From Oscillospiraceae bacterium (GTDB lineage: Bacteria > Bacillota > Clostridia > Oscillospirales > Ruminococcaceae), in assembly GCA_900768705.1 (NCBI GenBank), contig CAAGEB010000046.1:1-40959 (forward strand): a stretch of 40,959 nt of DNA, written 5' to 3'. The notes below the pieces were generated by a model. The model was not told the origin of the DNA, did not search any database, and saw only the letters and a program-made list of their open reading frames with translations. This document shows, piece after piece, positions 7,686 through 16,184 of this stretch (positions are counted from its first letter, which is position 1; every line of letters begins with the position of its first letter). The translations under genes and the position numbers were made by a program.

Positions 7686-10283
7686 ATGAATCCGAACAAA
7701 TTAACCAAGAAGTCCATTGAGGCTGTTCAGTCGGCGCAGGATATTTCGGTATCCTATCAGAATAACTGTGTTGAACAGATGCACCTGCTGTATGCGCTGC
7801 TTTCCGACGAGGGCGGACTTGTACCACAGATTTTTACAAAAATGAGCATTGACGCCAACGGTCTGAAAACCGCTGCGCTGAAATTCATCGAGGGTATGCC
7901 AAGAGTGTCCGGCAGCGGAAGAGAAGCAGGTAAAATCTATGTTTCTCCCGATTTGGACAAGGCATTTACCGAAGCGGAGCAGATTGCCGACCGTATGAAA
8001 GACGATTATGTTTCCGTGGAGCATTTGCTTCTGGCACTTGCGGAAAAGCCCGACAGCGATGTGGAAGGGATTTTCAAAAGCTTTAATGTGGACAAAAACA
8101 AGCTTCTGAAAGCATTGCAGGAAATTCGCGGAAATCAGCGGGTTACTTCCCAGGATCCTGAGGAGACTTATGACGCACTGAATAAGTACGGTCAGGATCT
8201 GGTGGAGCTTGCCCGTCAGAACAAGCTGGACCCGGTTATCGGGCGAGACAGCGAAATAAGAAATGTAATTCGTATTCTCTCCCGTAAAACAAAGAACAAC
8301 CCTTGTCTTATAGGCGAGCCGGGAGTCGGCAAAACCGCTATTGCGGAGGGTCTGGCACTTAGAATTGTACGGGGAGATGTTCCCGCAAATCTTAAGGACA
8401 GAAAGCTGATTTCCCTTGATATGGGCGCACTTATTGCAGGCGCAAAGTATCAGGGTGAATTTGAGGAACGCCTGAAAGCTGTTCTGAACGAGGTCAAGAA
8501 AAGCGAAGGTCAGATTATTCTCTTTATTGATGAGCTTCATCTTATTGTGGGTGCAGGCAAAAACGGCGGTGCAATGGACGCAGGCAACCTGCTGAAGCCT
8601 ATGCTGGCAAGAGGCGAGCTGCATTGTATCGGAGCTACCACGCTGGACGAGTACAGCAAGTATATCGAAAAGGATCCCGCTCTGGAGCGTCGTTTCCAGA
8701 CGGTGCTGGTTGACGAACCTAATGTGGAGGATACAATTTCCATTCTTCGCGGTCTTAAAGAGCGTTACGAGGTATTCCACGGCGTAAAAATTCAGGATAA
8801 CGCAATTATTGCGGCGGCAACACTTTCCAATCGGTATATCACAGACCGTTTCCTGCCGGATAAGGCGATAGATCTGGTGGACGAGGCGTGCGCTATGATT
8901 CGCACGGAGATGGATTCCATGCCTGCGGAGCTGGATGAAATTTCTCGTGGAATTATGCAGCTGGAAATTGAGGAAGCCGCTCTGAAAAAAGAGACAGACA
9001 AGCTTTCCCAAGAACATCTGGAGGAAATCCGCAAGGAGCTTTCGGAAAAGCGTGAAACCTTTGGCGCTATGAAAGCCAAATGGCAGAATGAAAAGAATGC
9101 CATTACAAAGGTTCAGGATCTGCGTAAGGAAATCGAGCAGACCAATGCGGAAATTGAACAGGCGAAGCTTGATTATAATCTGAATAAAGCCGCCGAGCTG
9201 CAGTACGGCAAGCTGCCGAAGCTGCAGGCAGATTTGCAGAAGGAGGAGGAGCTTGCCGAACAGGCAAAGTCCGATTCACTGCTTCGTGATAAGGTAACGG
9301 ACGAGGAAATTGCCAGAATTGTGGCACGCTGGACGGGAATCCCTGTTGATAAGCTGGTTGAGGGCGAGCGGGAAAAGATACTTCACCTTTCCGATACGCT
9401 CCATAAGCGGGTAATGGGACAGGACGAAGCGGTAAGCCGTGTTACGGAAGCCATTATGCGTTCAAGAGCGGGAATAAACGACCCCCGAAAACCGTTGGGT
9501 TCGTTCCTGTTTCTGGGTCCCACAGGCGTCGGAAAAACCGAGCTTGCAAAGGCACTTGCGGAAGCGTTGTTTGATGACGAACACAATATTATTCGTCTTG
9601 ATATGAGCGAATATATGGAGAAGCATACAGTGTCCCGCTTAATCGGTGCGCCTCCCGGATATGTGGGCTATGAGGAGGGCGGTCAGCTGACGGACGCAGT
9701 TCGCAGAAAGCCTTATTCTGTTGTGCTTTTTGACGAGGTGGAAAAGGCGCACCCCGATGTATTCAATGTACTGCTCCAGATTCTCGACGACGGCAGAGTG
9801 ACCGACAGCCAGGGCAGGCTGGTTGATTTCAAGAATACGATTATAATTCTCACATCCAATCTGGGTTCACAGTATATCCTTGACGGTATTGATGAAAACG
9901 GACAGATAACAGAAGAAGCAAGGGCGAATGTTGACGCACTGCTGAAGCGTTCGTTCCGTCCCGAGTTTTTGAACCGTCTGGACGAGATAGTATTCTACAA
10001 GCCGCTTACAAAGAAAGAGATATTCGGCATAATCGATATTCAGGCTGCGGATCTGGCAAAGCGGCTTAAAGATAAGCAGCTTTCTCTGGAGCTTTCCGAG
10101 GAGGCGAAACAGCTTATCGTAGACGAGAGCTATGATCCCAGCTTTGGCGCACGGCCTCTCAAGAGATATATGCAGCGCAATCTGGAAACGCTTATCGCCC
10201 GTGAAATACTTTCCGACAAACTTAAAGCGGGAGATACTATCCGCGTAGGCGTAAAGGACGGAGCTTTGCAGATAACCGGATAA
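7686..10283 (+). CDS. clpB: ATP-dependent disaggregase ClpB
   Basis: This 865-residue Hsp100 chaperone rescues aggregated proteins with the DnaK system in the cytoplasm. It has an N-terminal Clp repeat domain (1-~145), a first AAA+ module with Walker A GEPGVGKT, a ~120-residue coiled-coil middle domain rich in Glu and Lys (about 400-525), and a second AAA+ module with Walker A GPTGVGKTE and the ClpB signature SEYMEKHTVSRLIGAPPGYVG. The middle domain and lack of an IGF loop separate it from ClpA, ClpC and ClpX. AGGAGG lies 7 bases before ATG 7686; another ATG at 7680 abuts the site and is unlikely. No CIRCE element or CtsR site was recognised upstream. Confidence 0.97.
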   Translation: MNPNKLTKKSIEAVQSAQDISVSYQNNCVEQMHLLYALLSDEGGLVPQIFTKMSIDANGLKTAALKFIEGMPRVSGSGREAGKIYVSPDLDKAFTEAEQIADRMKDDYVSVEHLLLALAEKPDSDVEGIFKSFNVDKNKLLKALQEIRGNQRVTSQDPEETYDALNKYGQDLVELARQNKLDPVIGRDSEIRNVIRILSRKTKNNPCLIGEPGVGKTAIAEGLALRIVRGDVPANLKDRKLISLDMGALIAGAKYQGEFEERLKAVLNEVKKSEGQIILFIDELHLIVGAGKNGGAMDAGNLLKPMLARGELHCIGATTLDEYSKYIEKDPALERRFQTVLVDEPNVEDTISILRGLKERYEVFHGVKIQDNAIIAAATLSNRYITDRFLPDKAIDLVDEACAMIRTEMDSMPAELDEISRGIMQLEIEEAALKKETDKLSQEHLEEIRKELSEKRETFGAMKAKWQNEKNAITKVQDLRKEIEQTNAEIEQAKLDYNLNKAAELQYGKLPKLQADLQKEEELAEQAKSDSLLRDKVTDEEIARIVARWTGIPVDKLVEGEREKILHLSDTLHKRVMGQDEAVSRVTEAIMRSRAGINDPRKPLGSFLFLGPTGVGKTELAKALAEALFDDEHNIIRLDMSEYMEKHTVSRLIGAPPGYVGYEEGGQLTDAVRRKPYSVVLFDEVEKAHPDVFNVLLQILDDGRVTDSQGRLVDFKNTIIILTSNLGSQYILDGIDENGQITEEARANVDALLKRSFRPEFLNRLDEIVFYKPLTKKEIFGIIDIQAADLAKRLKDKQLSLELSEEAKQLIVDESYDPSFGARPLKRYMQRNLETLIAREILSDKLKAGDTIRVGVKDGALQITG

Positions 10284-10290
10284 TTCTTAC

Positions 10291-10326
10291 GAACCGACCT
10301 TGCAGAAATGCAGGGTCAGTTCTTTT
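10291..10326 (+). terminator. Intrinsic terminator of clpB
   Basis: A 14-base stem with one mismatch and one wobble pair (10291-10304 with 10309-10322) closes on a GAAA tetraloop and is followed by TTTT, starting 7 bases after the clpB stop. Confidence 0.85.
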
Positions 10327-10381
10327 GTGCAGACGGGCAGAATTATTGTGCATGGCTGTCCGAAAATATTTCACAAAGCTA

Positions 10382-10410
10382 TTGACAAAATGTTCAATTT
10401 GATATATAAT
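10382..10410 (+). promoter_or_regulatory. Sigma-A promoter of the ComFB-family gene
   Basis: TTGACA (10382-10387) and TATAAT (10405-10410) are spaced by 17 bases. The leader is about 65 bases. Confidence 0.87.
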
Positions 10411-10480
10411 ATATAGATAAAGCAGAAAAAGTGTAATCATTTTGTGAATAATACGGATTGTTCACCCTAAGGAGGCCGAA

Positions 10481-10807
10481 ATGTCACTTGTTAATGTTAT
10501 GGAAAAGATCGTCAGCGAAAGGCTGAACGATATGCTTCAAAGTGAAAATTGCTGTAAATGCGACCGCTGCATAGAGGATATGATGGCCTTTGCGTTGAAC
10601 CGTCTTCCGTCAAAGTATGTAAGCACTTTCAGCGGTGAGCTTTTTTTCAAGCTGTCCTCCACAATGCGCCAGAATTCGGTTGACATAGATGTGGCGATAA
10701 CAAGTGCTATCGACTGTGTCTCGTCAAATCCTTCTCATGATATTAATGCGGCGGTGGCAGACGCTATCGACTTTGTTTCGGCAAATCCTTCTCATGAGGT
10801 AAAGTAA
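10481..10807 (+). CDS. ComFB-family (late competence development) protein
   Basis: A protein of 108 residues. Residues 1-~60 match the ComFB family: VNVMEKIVSERLNDML, the CCKCDRCIEDMMAFALNRLP cysteine segment and KYVSTFSGELFFKL. ComFB domains are known from the Bacillus comF operon and, in other bacteria, as small cyclic-dinucleotide-linked regulators; the exact role is unsettled. The four cysteines (C-C-x-C-x2-C) suggest a metal site. The last ~40 residues are two near copies of an ~18-residue unit ending in NPSHD/NPSHE, an unusual C-terminal duplication. AAGGAGG lies 5 bases before the ATG. It is a single gene, convergent with recR in the operon that includes comEC. Confidence 0.88.
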   Translation: MSLVNVMEKIVSERLNDMLQSENCCKCDRCIEDMMAFALNRLPSKYVSTFSGELFFKLSSTMRQNSVDIDVAITSAIDCVSSNPSHDINAAVADAIDFVSANPSHEVK

Positions 10808-10878
10808 ATAAAGCTGAACTGTTCGGGAATGTATGCCGCAGGCTCTGAATAGTATTTCACAGGTAAATCAATATCAGA

Positions 10879-10911
10879 AACCGCCTCCGATCGGATAAGT
10901 CGGAGGCGGTT
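10879..10911. terminator. Bidirectional terminator between the comFB-family gene and recR
   Basis: A 12-bp perfect stem (10879-10890 with 10900-10911) with a 9-base loop stands between convergent genes. Confidence 0.85.
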
Positions 10912-10947
10912 CTTATATTATTCTGCTATTATTCTGCGGCTATGTTT

Positions 10948-11544
10948 TTACAATTCGTTTCTGTTCTCCAACGCCTTCACCAATGTAACATCATCTGCAA
11001 ATTCCAGAGACGATCCGGCGGGAAGTCCGTAGGCAAGGCGGGTTACTTTAATTCCCATGGGCTTTATAAGCCTGCCGATGTACATTGCGGTGGCTTCTCC
11101 CTCTACGGTGGGGTTTGTTGCCATAATAACCTCACGGACTTCGGAAAGCCGTGACAGCAGCTCCTTTATTTTCAGATCCTCGGCGGTAATGCCGTCCATG
11201 GGCGACAGCAGACCGTGCAGTACATGATACAGTCCGTTAAAGCCTCCCGCTCTTTCAAAGGCGGAAACATCCTTTGGAGATTCCACAACGCACACAACCG
11301 ATTTATCTCGGTTTTCGTCCCCGCATATATCGCACAGCTCTCTTTCGGTGAAGTTCTGGCAGCATTTGCATAGCTTTACGCTGTGGCGGGCTTTCATAAT
11401 ATTTTCCGCAAAATCATCCACTTCGTTTTCGGGCAAATTCAGCATAAAGTAAGCCAGACGCTGTGCGGTCTTTATTCCTATTCCCGGCAGCTTTGCAAAC
11501 TGTTCCGCCGCTAGTGCCAGCGGTGACGATACATAACTTGACAT
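10948..11544 (-). CDS. recR: Recombination mediator protein RecR
   Basis: This 198-residue protein is full length for RecR, which with RecO (and RecF) loads RecA on gapped DNA. It shows an N-terminal helix-hairpin-helix (FAKLPGIGIKTAQRLAYFML), a zinc finger with CKCC and CDICGD, and a Toprim domain with VVESPKDVSAFERAG, then the conserved TNPTVEGEATAMYI and VTRLAYGLPAGSSLEFAD. GGAG lies 7 bases before the ATG. It is the last gene of the dnaX-ybaB-comEC-recR operon, 12 bases after comEC. Confidence 0.97.
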   Translation of the reverse strand: MSSYVSSPLALAAEQFAKLPGIGIKTAQRLAYFMLNLPENEVDDFAENIMKARHSVKLCKCCQNFTERELCDICGDENRDKSVVCVVESPKDVSAFERAGGFNGLYHVLHGLLSPMDGITAEDLKIKELLSRLSEVREVIMATNPTVEGEATAMYIGRLIKPMGIKVTRLAYGLPAGSSLEFADDVTLVKALENRNEL

Positions 11545-11556
11545 ATTAATTCTCCA

Positions 11557-13584
11557 TTAACTCCCGGGACGGATTACCGCCTCCGGCAAATTCATTTTTA
11601 TACAGTAATCTTTGTTCTGCCTTGCATTTACTCCGTTTTCGGGCAGCTTTTTATCCGAGGAAAAGAAATAAACAGCTTTGCCCGCTTTGTTATCGGGAAT
11701 ATCCGATCCGATACCGTGATAAAGAACAATATCCGCCGAGGTTTCGGAATCGGTTACTTTGGCAGAGGCAAGGGTTATTCCCGAAACGCTCAGCGTCTGT
11801 CCCCCCACTTCCTCCACATTCAGTTTAGGAAGCAGAGCTTTTGCAAAGGAATTGGTGTACACCACATCCACCGGACAGATATCCGAAAGCTCCGAAATTG
11901 CCATAGCTCCGCTGAAATCAGCTTCAAAGGCGGCGAGGCAGGTGATTTTTACTGCGCCGTGTTCTCTCATACATCGGGAAATACTCTCGGCAAGTCCCAC
12001 GCCGTTTCCCGATACAAAAACTGCGGCTTCATTATGCTGAATAACCACTGCGGCGTTTGTGTAGTAATTGCCTACAAAACGGATTTCACTTCGGTTTCCC
12101 GACACATACAGCGGCATTGAAAGAGAAAAAAGCACCAGAAATGCCGATGCGCCGCCGATATATTTCAGCATTTCCCGCCGAAGATATACCCCCGCAATCA
12201 GCAAGACCGCACAGACCGCCGGCGGAATCCAGGCATACTCATAATCCAGCGTAAGCCACATTCCGCGGTTTTTCCCGAAAAATTCCACTATAATCCGTAC
12301 CAGACTTAAAGATAAGTTTATCGGAACAGCAAGGAAGGTCATCTGAGTAATTCCCAGCAGCAGGGTAAACATCATACAAATTGTGATAAGCGGAATTAGC
12401 AGTATTGATACCAATATTCCGCTCAGGGAAATTCCGTGAAATACCGCCGCACTTACGGGAGCGGTGCAGATAACGGCGCACAGGGAAACCACCGTCACCC
12501 TCACCAACGGAAAAACAGGCTGCGCCTTTTCGGGGAGGAGATCCTCGCATATACGGTCTCCGATTTCCGTTCCCGCAACTCCTGCGCCCAGCACTCCCAG
12601 CACCGACATTACAAAGCCTATATCCAGCACTGTTGCCGGATTTATAATCAGCATTGCCGTAACCGCAAGGCAAAGCGAATTCAGTGTGTTTGCCTTTCTG
12701 AATACCAGCATTGCCAGACTGTACAGCAGGAACATCAGCGACGCCCGCAGAACGGACGGGGAAAAGCCGAAGAACAATAAAGCAGCAGGCGCAGTTGCCA
12801 GTGAAATAACAGTTTTTAATTTCCGCCGCTTGCTGCTTATTGTGCTGAGAACCACCGCCGCCAGTACCGAAAAGTGCGCTCCCGATACAGCCGTATAATG
12901 TGCTGCGCCGCTTATTTTTATGTATTCCGACAGGGCGGGGGAGAGGTTTTCGTCCTTTCCGAACAGCATTGCCATTGCAAGCTCTGCATTTTCTCCGGAT
13001 AAATTCTCACACAGTTTCTCCGAAAGACTTTGGCGGATAATACCGAAAAAGCCTGCCAAGCCCGTATTTCCGGGGACAATGCTTCTATATTCCGTTATTT
13101 CGCCTGAAAGAAGAATGCCCTTGGAGAGATTGCGAAGAAGGTATTCCTCATCGGGAGCTTCCAGATTTGCTTCAACCAGCGCAGTCCAGCCCTCGTCAAC
13201 ATAATTATCACCGGAAAATCGTACATTCGCCGAGAGACCGCCAAGATTGATTGTACCCACAAACTCAAGACCGGATTCGTCGGCACTCAGTATTTCGTTC
13301 ACTCTGACTTCTCCGATGACGGTTTTTCCCGAATATGACATTATGGGCTGACAATAGAAAATAACATACAGGCTCATAAGTATGAAGCCGATAATCGCCG
13401 AAGCAGCCGGAAGAATAAGCAGTTTCTGCTTTATCGCCGCAAAAATCAATACAGCGGCAGCTGCGGCAATAAAGAATACGCCGAAGCCACCGCTGCCAAA
13501 ATATGCCGCTGTCATTCCTGCTGCCAGGAAAGGCGCAATTCTGACGATAGGGAGCCGAAGCTCGCCTATTTTGCTTTCATTCAC
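11557..13584 (-). CDS. comEC: ComEC/Rec2-family DNA-uptake channel with degenerate C-terminal domain
   Basis: A 675-residue polytopic membrane protein. Hydrophobic segments at ~12-75 and a soluble OB-like region (~88-165, DUF4131 type) precede the Competence domain (~190-480), with the conserved AMLFGKDENLS and HYTAVSGAHFSVL. ComEC is the inner-membrane channel for single-stranded DNA in transformation. The last ~170 residues align with the usual metallo-beta-lactamase-like domain, but where the family has a HxHxDH metal motif this protein has AAFEADFSG (551-559), so metal-dependent nuclease activity looks lost. The ribosome site is weak. It lies between ybaB and recR with gaps of 8 and 12 bases, so it is transcribed with them. 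Confidence 0.88.
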   Translation of the reverse strand: MNESKIGELRLPIVRIAPFLAAGMTAAYFGSGGFGVFFIAAAAAVLIFAAIKQKLLILPAASAIIGFILMSLYVIFYCQPIMSYSGKTVIGEVRVNEILSADESGLEFVGTINLGGLSANVRFSGDNYVDEGWTALVEANLEAPDEEYLLRNLSKGILLSGEITEYRSIVPGNTGLAGFFGIIRQSLSEKLCENLSGENAELAMAMLFGKDENLSPALSEYIKISGAAHYTAVSGAHFSVLAAVVLSTISSKRRKLKTVISLATAPAALLFFGFSPSVLRASLMFLLYSLAMLVFRKANTLNSLCLAVTAMLIINPATVLDIGFVMSVLGVLGAGVAGTEIGDRICEDLLPEKAQPVFPLVRVTVVSLCAVICTAPVSAAVFHGISLSGILVSILLIPLITICMMFTLLLGITQMTFLAVPINLSLSLVRIIVEFFGKNRGMWLTLDYEYAWIPPAVCAVLLIAGVYLRREMLKYIGGASAFLVLFSLSMPLYVSGNRSEIRFVGNYYTNAAVVIQHNEAAVFVSGNGVGLAESISRCMREHGAVKITCLAAFEADFSGAMAISELSDICPVDVVYTNSFAKALLPKLNVEEVGGQTLSVSGITLASAKVTDSETSADIVLYHGIGSDIPDNKAGKAVYFFSSDKKLPENGVNARQNKDYCIKMNLPEAVIRPGS

Positions 13585-13592
13585 TTGGAAAA

Positions 13593-13940
13593 TCAGAACA
13601 GACCGGGCATTGAAACGCCGCCTGTAACCTTCTCCATTTCAGCCGCACCATAATTTTCAATATCCTGAATTATCTCATTAACGCCGCTGATTATAAGATC
13701 CTGAAGCATTTCGATATCCTCCGGGTCAACAACCTCGGGCTTGAGAGTAACGGACTTGAGCTTCTTGTCGCCGGTCATTACCAGCTCCATTGCTCCGCCG
13801 CCTACCTGCTTTGTAAATTCCTTCTGCTCCAGCTCTTCCTGCACTCTGGTGATATCCTCCTGCATTTTCTGAGCTTTTCTCACCATCTGATTCATACTTG
13901 CATTGGAGTTGCGGTATTCCTGTGGTAATCTTGATTTCAT
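13593..13940 (-). CDS. ybaB: YbaB/EbfC nucleoid-associated protein
   Basis: This 115-residue protein is typical of YbaB/EbfC DNA-binding dimers found between dnaX and recR in most bacteria. A long N-terminal helix (NQMVRKAQKMQEDITRVQEELEQKEF) leads to the core GGGAMELVMTGDKKLKSVTLKPEVVDPEDIEML and a C-terminal helix. AAAGGAA lies 7 bases before the ATG. It starts 13 bases after dnaX and ends 8 bases before comEC. Confidence 0.95.
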   Translation of the reverse strand: MKSRLPQEYRNSNASMNQMVRKAQKMQEDITRVQEELEQKEFTKQVGGGAMELVMTGDKKLKSVTLKPEVVDPEDIEMLQDLIISGVNEIIQDIENYGAAEMEKVTGGVSMPGLF

Positions 13941-13953
13941 AACAATATTCCTT

Positions 13954-15738
13954 TCAAATTTGTTTAATCTCTATATTCAGCTGTCTTGCTTTAAGCAGCA
14001 GCCTGTCAACAACCGATAACTCTTCTTTGTCCTGCGGAGCTTCCTGCAGCAATTCTGTCCTGATATGAACCTCATATCCCAGAGCCTCGGAGATCTGCTT
14101 TTCATAGGATTCCAGCACCTCGCCCCTTAGATTGTCAATAAGCAGCTGCTTGTGTGAACGGATAACCAGCATATTGTCGGTATCAAATTCCGCTTCGGAT
14201 TTTTCGAAAAGCGTTTTGTTCATCGGATCCATGGAATTAACCGCTTTTTCCCATTCCTCCGGAGTAATGGTATGCTTTCCGGCGAAAACAGCAGCTTTCT
14301 GCTCCTGCGGTATTGTTTCCGCCGAAGCGGTTTCTATGTTCTTTTCCGAAACTTCGTTTTCCTCCGGCAAAGCTTCCGCTGCGGCAGTGAATATTACCTC
14401 GGGTTCGGAGGGCGAGGAGCTGAAAACCGGCGGCTCGTCCGGAACAGGAGGCTGTTCTGCGGGAGGGGGAGTGTGCTGTGCTGCTCTGGCAATGGTTTTT
14501 GCGGTTTCTTCGGCAAGAGCACGAGTGCGGTTTAAATTGATAATGCTTTCTCTGGAAAGCTGCTCCGTGGGCGTGGGAATAAACTTTTCCTCGGGAATTT
14601 CAACCACCTTTACGGCAGTTTGTTTAGTAACGGATTTTCCGTTTCCCGAAATGGGTTCGGCACCGACGCACATTTTTACAAAGCACATCTCGGCGGCGAT
14701 TTTCCGCTGCTTTACCTTTCCGATACTGTCGGCGCACTGCTGAAGCAGCGTAAGACAGCGAAGAATGTTTTCCAGAGTATATGATTCGGAAATATCCGCC
14801 AGCTTTTCGACCTCATCCGGCAGAGCGGACAATAACCCGATGGCTTCGGGGGCTGTTTTATAAATCATCAGATCCCGATAATGCTCCATAAGCTCGTCGA
14901 TTATCAGGGAAATATCTTTGGAATTATTATAAAGCTCTGTCAGAAGCTTTATGCAGCCTGCCGTATCTCCGGCGGCTGTCATGCGGGAGAATTCAAACAA
15001 ATGACTGTTGTCGGCAACGCCTGCGCAGTCACGGACAACTGCGGAAGTGATGACATCCTCTGCGGCTATGCACCGATCCAGCATTGAAAGGGCGTCTCTC
15101 ATTCCGCCGTCAGAGAGCCTTGCAATAAGCTCGGCAGCGTCTTTGTCCAGTTTTACGCCTTCCTGCTGCGCAACACACAGCAGCCGCTTTGCGCTGTCCG
15201 ACGGATCTACCCGTCGGAATTCAAAGCGCTGACACCTTGAAACAATTGTCGGCAGTACCTTATGCAGCTCTGTGGTGGCGAGAATAAACTTTATGTGTTC
15301 GGGAGGTTCTTCAATGGTTTTCAGCAGGGCGTTAAAGGCCTGCGGCGTCAGCATGTGAACCTCATCGATAATATACACTTTGTACTTGCAGCTTATAGGA
15401 GTGTAATTCACCTCATCGCACAGATCTCTGGCATTTTCAACCTTGTTGTTTGACGCTGCGTCCATTTCTATCACATCCGGCGAATAACCTTCGGCGATAG
15501 CCTTGCAGCTTTCGCACTCAAGGCAGGGATTTCCGTTTATGGGATGCTCACAGTTCATTGCCATTGCAAGGATTTTCGCACAGGTGGTTTTGCCTGTTCC
15601 TCGGGAACCGGTGAAGAGATAGGCGTGACCGGTGGAGGAATTGATTATCTGATTTTTGAGAGTGGTGGTTATGTGTTCCTGAGAAATAACATCGTCGAAG
15701 GTTTTCGGACGATATTTTCTGTACAGAGCAAGATACAT
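13954..15738 (-). CDS. dnaX: DNA polymerase III subunits gamma/tau
   Basis: A 594-residue clamp-loader ATPase. The N-terminal AAA+ module starts MYLALYRKYRPKTFDDVI and carries Walker A GSRGTGKTT, a four-Cys zinc module (CEHPINGNPCLECESC), Walker B IIDEVHML and the SRC sensor (VSRCQRFEFRR). A central collar and a low-complexity Pro/Glu/Ala linker (about 400-490) precede the C-terminal tau-type region that contacts the polymerase. GGGGAGG lies 7 bases before ATG 15738; an in-frame upstream start (15780) has no ribosome site. No clear slippery A-run for gamma synthesis was seen. It heads the dnaX-ybaB-comEC-recR operon, directly downstream of the SRP RNA gene. Confidence 0.96.
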   Translation of the reverse strand: MYLALYRKYRPKTFDDVISQEHITTTLKNQIINSSTGHAYLFTGSRGTGKTTCAKILAMAMNCEHPINGNPCLECESCKAIAEGYSPDVIEMDAASNNKVENARDLCDEVNYTPISCKYKVYIIDEVHMLTPQAFNALLKTIEEPPEHIKFILATTELHKVLPTIVSRCQRFEFRRVDPSDSAKRLLCVAQQEGVKLDKDAAELIARLSDGGMRDALSMLDRCIAAEDVITSAVVRDCAGVADNSHLFEFSRMTAAGDTAGCIKLLTELYNNSKDISLIIDELMEHYRDLMIYKTAPEAIGLLSALPDEVEKLADISESYTLENILRCLTLLQQCADSIGKVKQRKIAAEMCFVKMCVGAEPISGNGKSVTKQTAVKVVEIPEEKFIPTPTEQLSRESIINLNRTRALAEETAKTIARAAQHTPPPAEQPPVPDEPPVFSSSPSEPEVIFTAAAEALPEENEVSEKNIETASAETIPQEQKAAVFAGKHTITPEEWEKAVNSMDPMNKTLFEKSEAEFDTDNMLVIRSHKQLLIDNLRGEVLESYEKQISEALGYEVHIRTELLQEAPQDKEELSVVDRLLLKARQLNIEIKQI

Positions 15739-15785
15739 TCCCCAACCTCCCCGGTGAAAAATAAGAGAAACGGTACGCATTTGCG

Positions 15786-15805
15786 AAAAGCCGTAATCGG
15801 CTTTT
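15786..15805. terminator. Hairpin between SRP RNA and dnaX
   Basis: An 8-bp perfect stem AAAAGCCG/CGGCTTTT with a 4-base loop lies about 45 bases downstream of the SRP RNA 3' end on the minus strand. It could end the RNA or attenuate reading into dnaX. Confidence 0.55.
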
Positions 15806-15849
15806 TAACCGCAAAACAGCGTACCTGAACTGCGTTTCTAGAACAAACA

Positions 15850-15973
15850 CTCTCGATTATGGGAACAGGCTGCCTGCGGCACACAAAGAAATCCGCTTAA
15901 TGCTGCTCGGTTCCCCGCCTGACATGGTTCACAGCACTCTGTTGCACAGGGTCTGCCCCCATAATCGAGAGGG
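15850..15973 (-). ncRNA. ffs: Bacterial signal recognition particle RNA (4.5S-type)
   Basis: On the minus strand the ends form a long closing stem: CTCTCGATTATGGG near 15971-15958 pairs with CCCATAATCGAGAG near 15864-15851. The apical part has the invariant SRP domain IV pattern: GAACCATGTCAGG, then a GGGGAAC tetraloop region, then GAGCAGCATTAAG. The core GTCAGG...GGAAC...AGCAGC is the Ffh-binding site. The RNA guides membrane and secreted proteins to the translocon. Its place just before dnaX is the same as in Bacillus. It has its own promoter at 15994-16022. Exact ends are estimated from the stem. Confidence 0.95.
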
Positions 15974-15993
15974 CTTTATCACATATCACAGTT

Positions 15994-16022
15994 ATTATAC
16001 ACCATTTCTTTAAAAAAATCAA
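15994..16022 (-). promoter_or_regulatory. Promoter of the SRP RNA gene
   Basis: On the minus strand TTGATT (16017-16022) and TATAAT (15994-15999) are 17 bases apart, placing the transcript start about 15 bases ahead of the SRP stem. It may also feed dnaX. Confidence 0.75.
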
Positions 16023-16041
16023 GTACTTTTTTGAAAACATA

Positions 16042-16071
16042 TTGACAAACCATTGCGGCATAAAGTATAAT
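16042..16071 (+). promoter_or_regulatory. Sigma-A promoter of glmM
   Basis: TTGACA (16042-16047) and TATAAT (16066-16071) are spaced by 18 bases. It is back to back with the SRP RNA promoter. The leader of about 105 bases contains a small hairpin (AACAGC/GCTGTT), but no known riboswitch was recognised. Confidence 0.82.
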
Positions 16072-16184
16072 TAGATTGGCTGTGTGTCTGAAACAGCTTT
16101 CCGCTGTTATCATTCGGCTGCCCGGGGTGTGAATAACCCAATGATTATTGCCGTAATCAAAATTAATTGAACAGGAGCAAAGCA

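Noticed and set aside
7701..9017. Long open frame (438 codons) on the minus strand across clpB
   Set aside because: It lies wholly inside clpB, has no ribosome site or promoter, and its translation is rich in Cys, His and Asn with no family features. It is a shadow of the clpB codon pattern.
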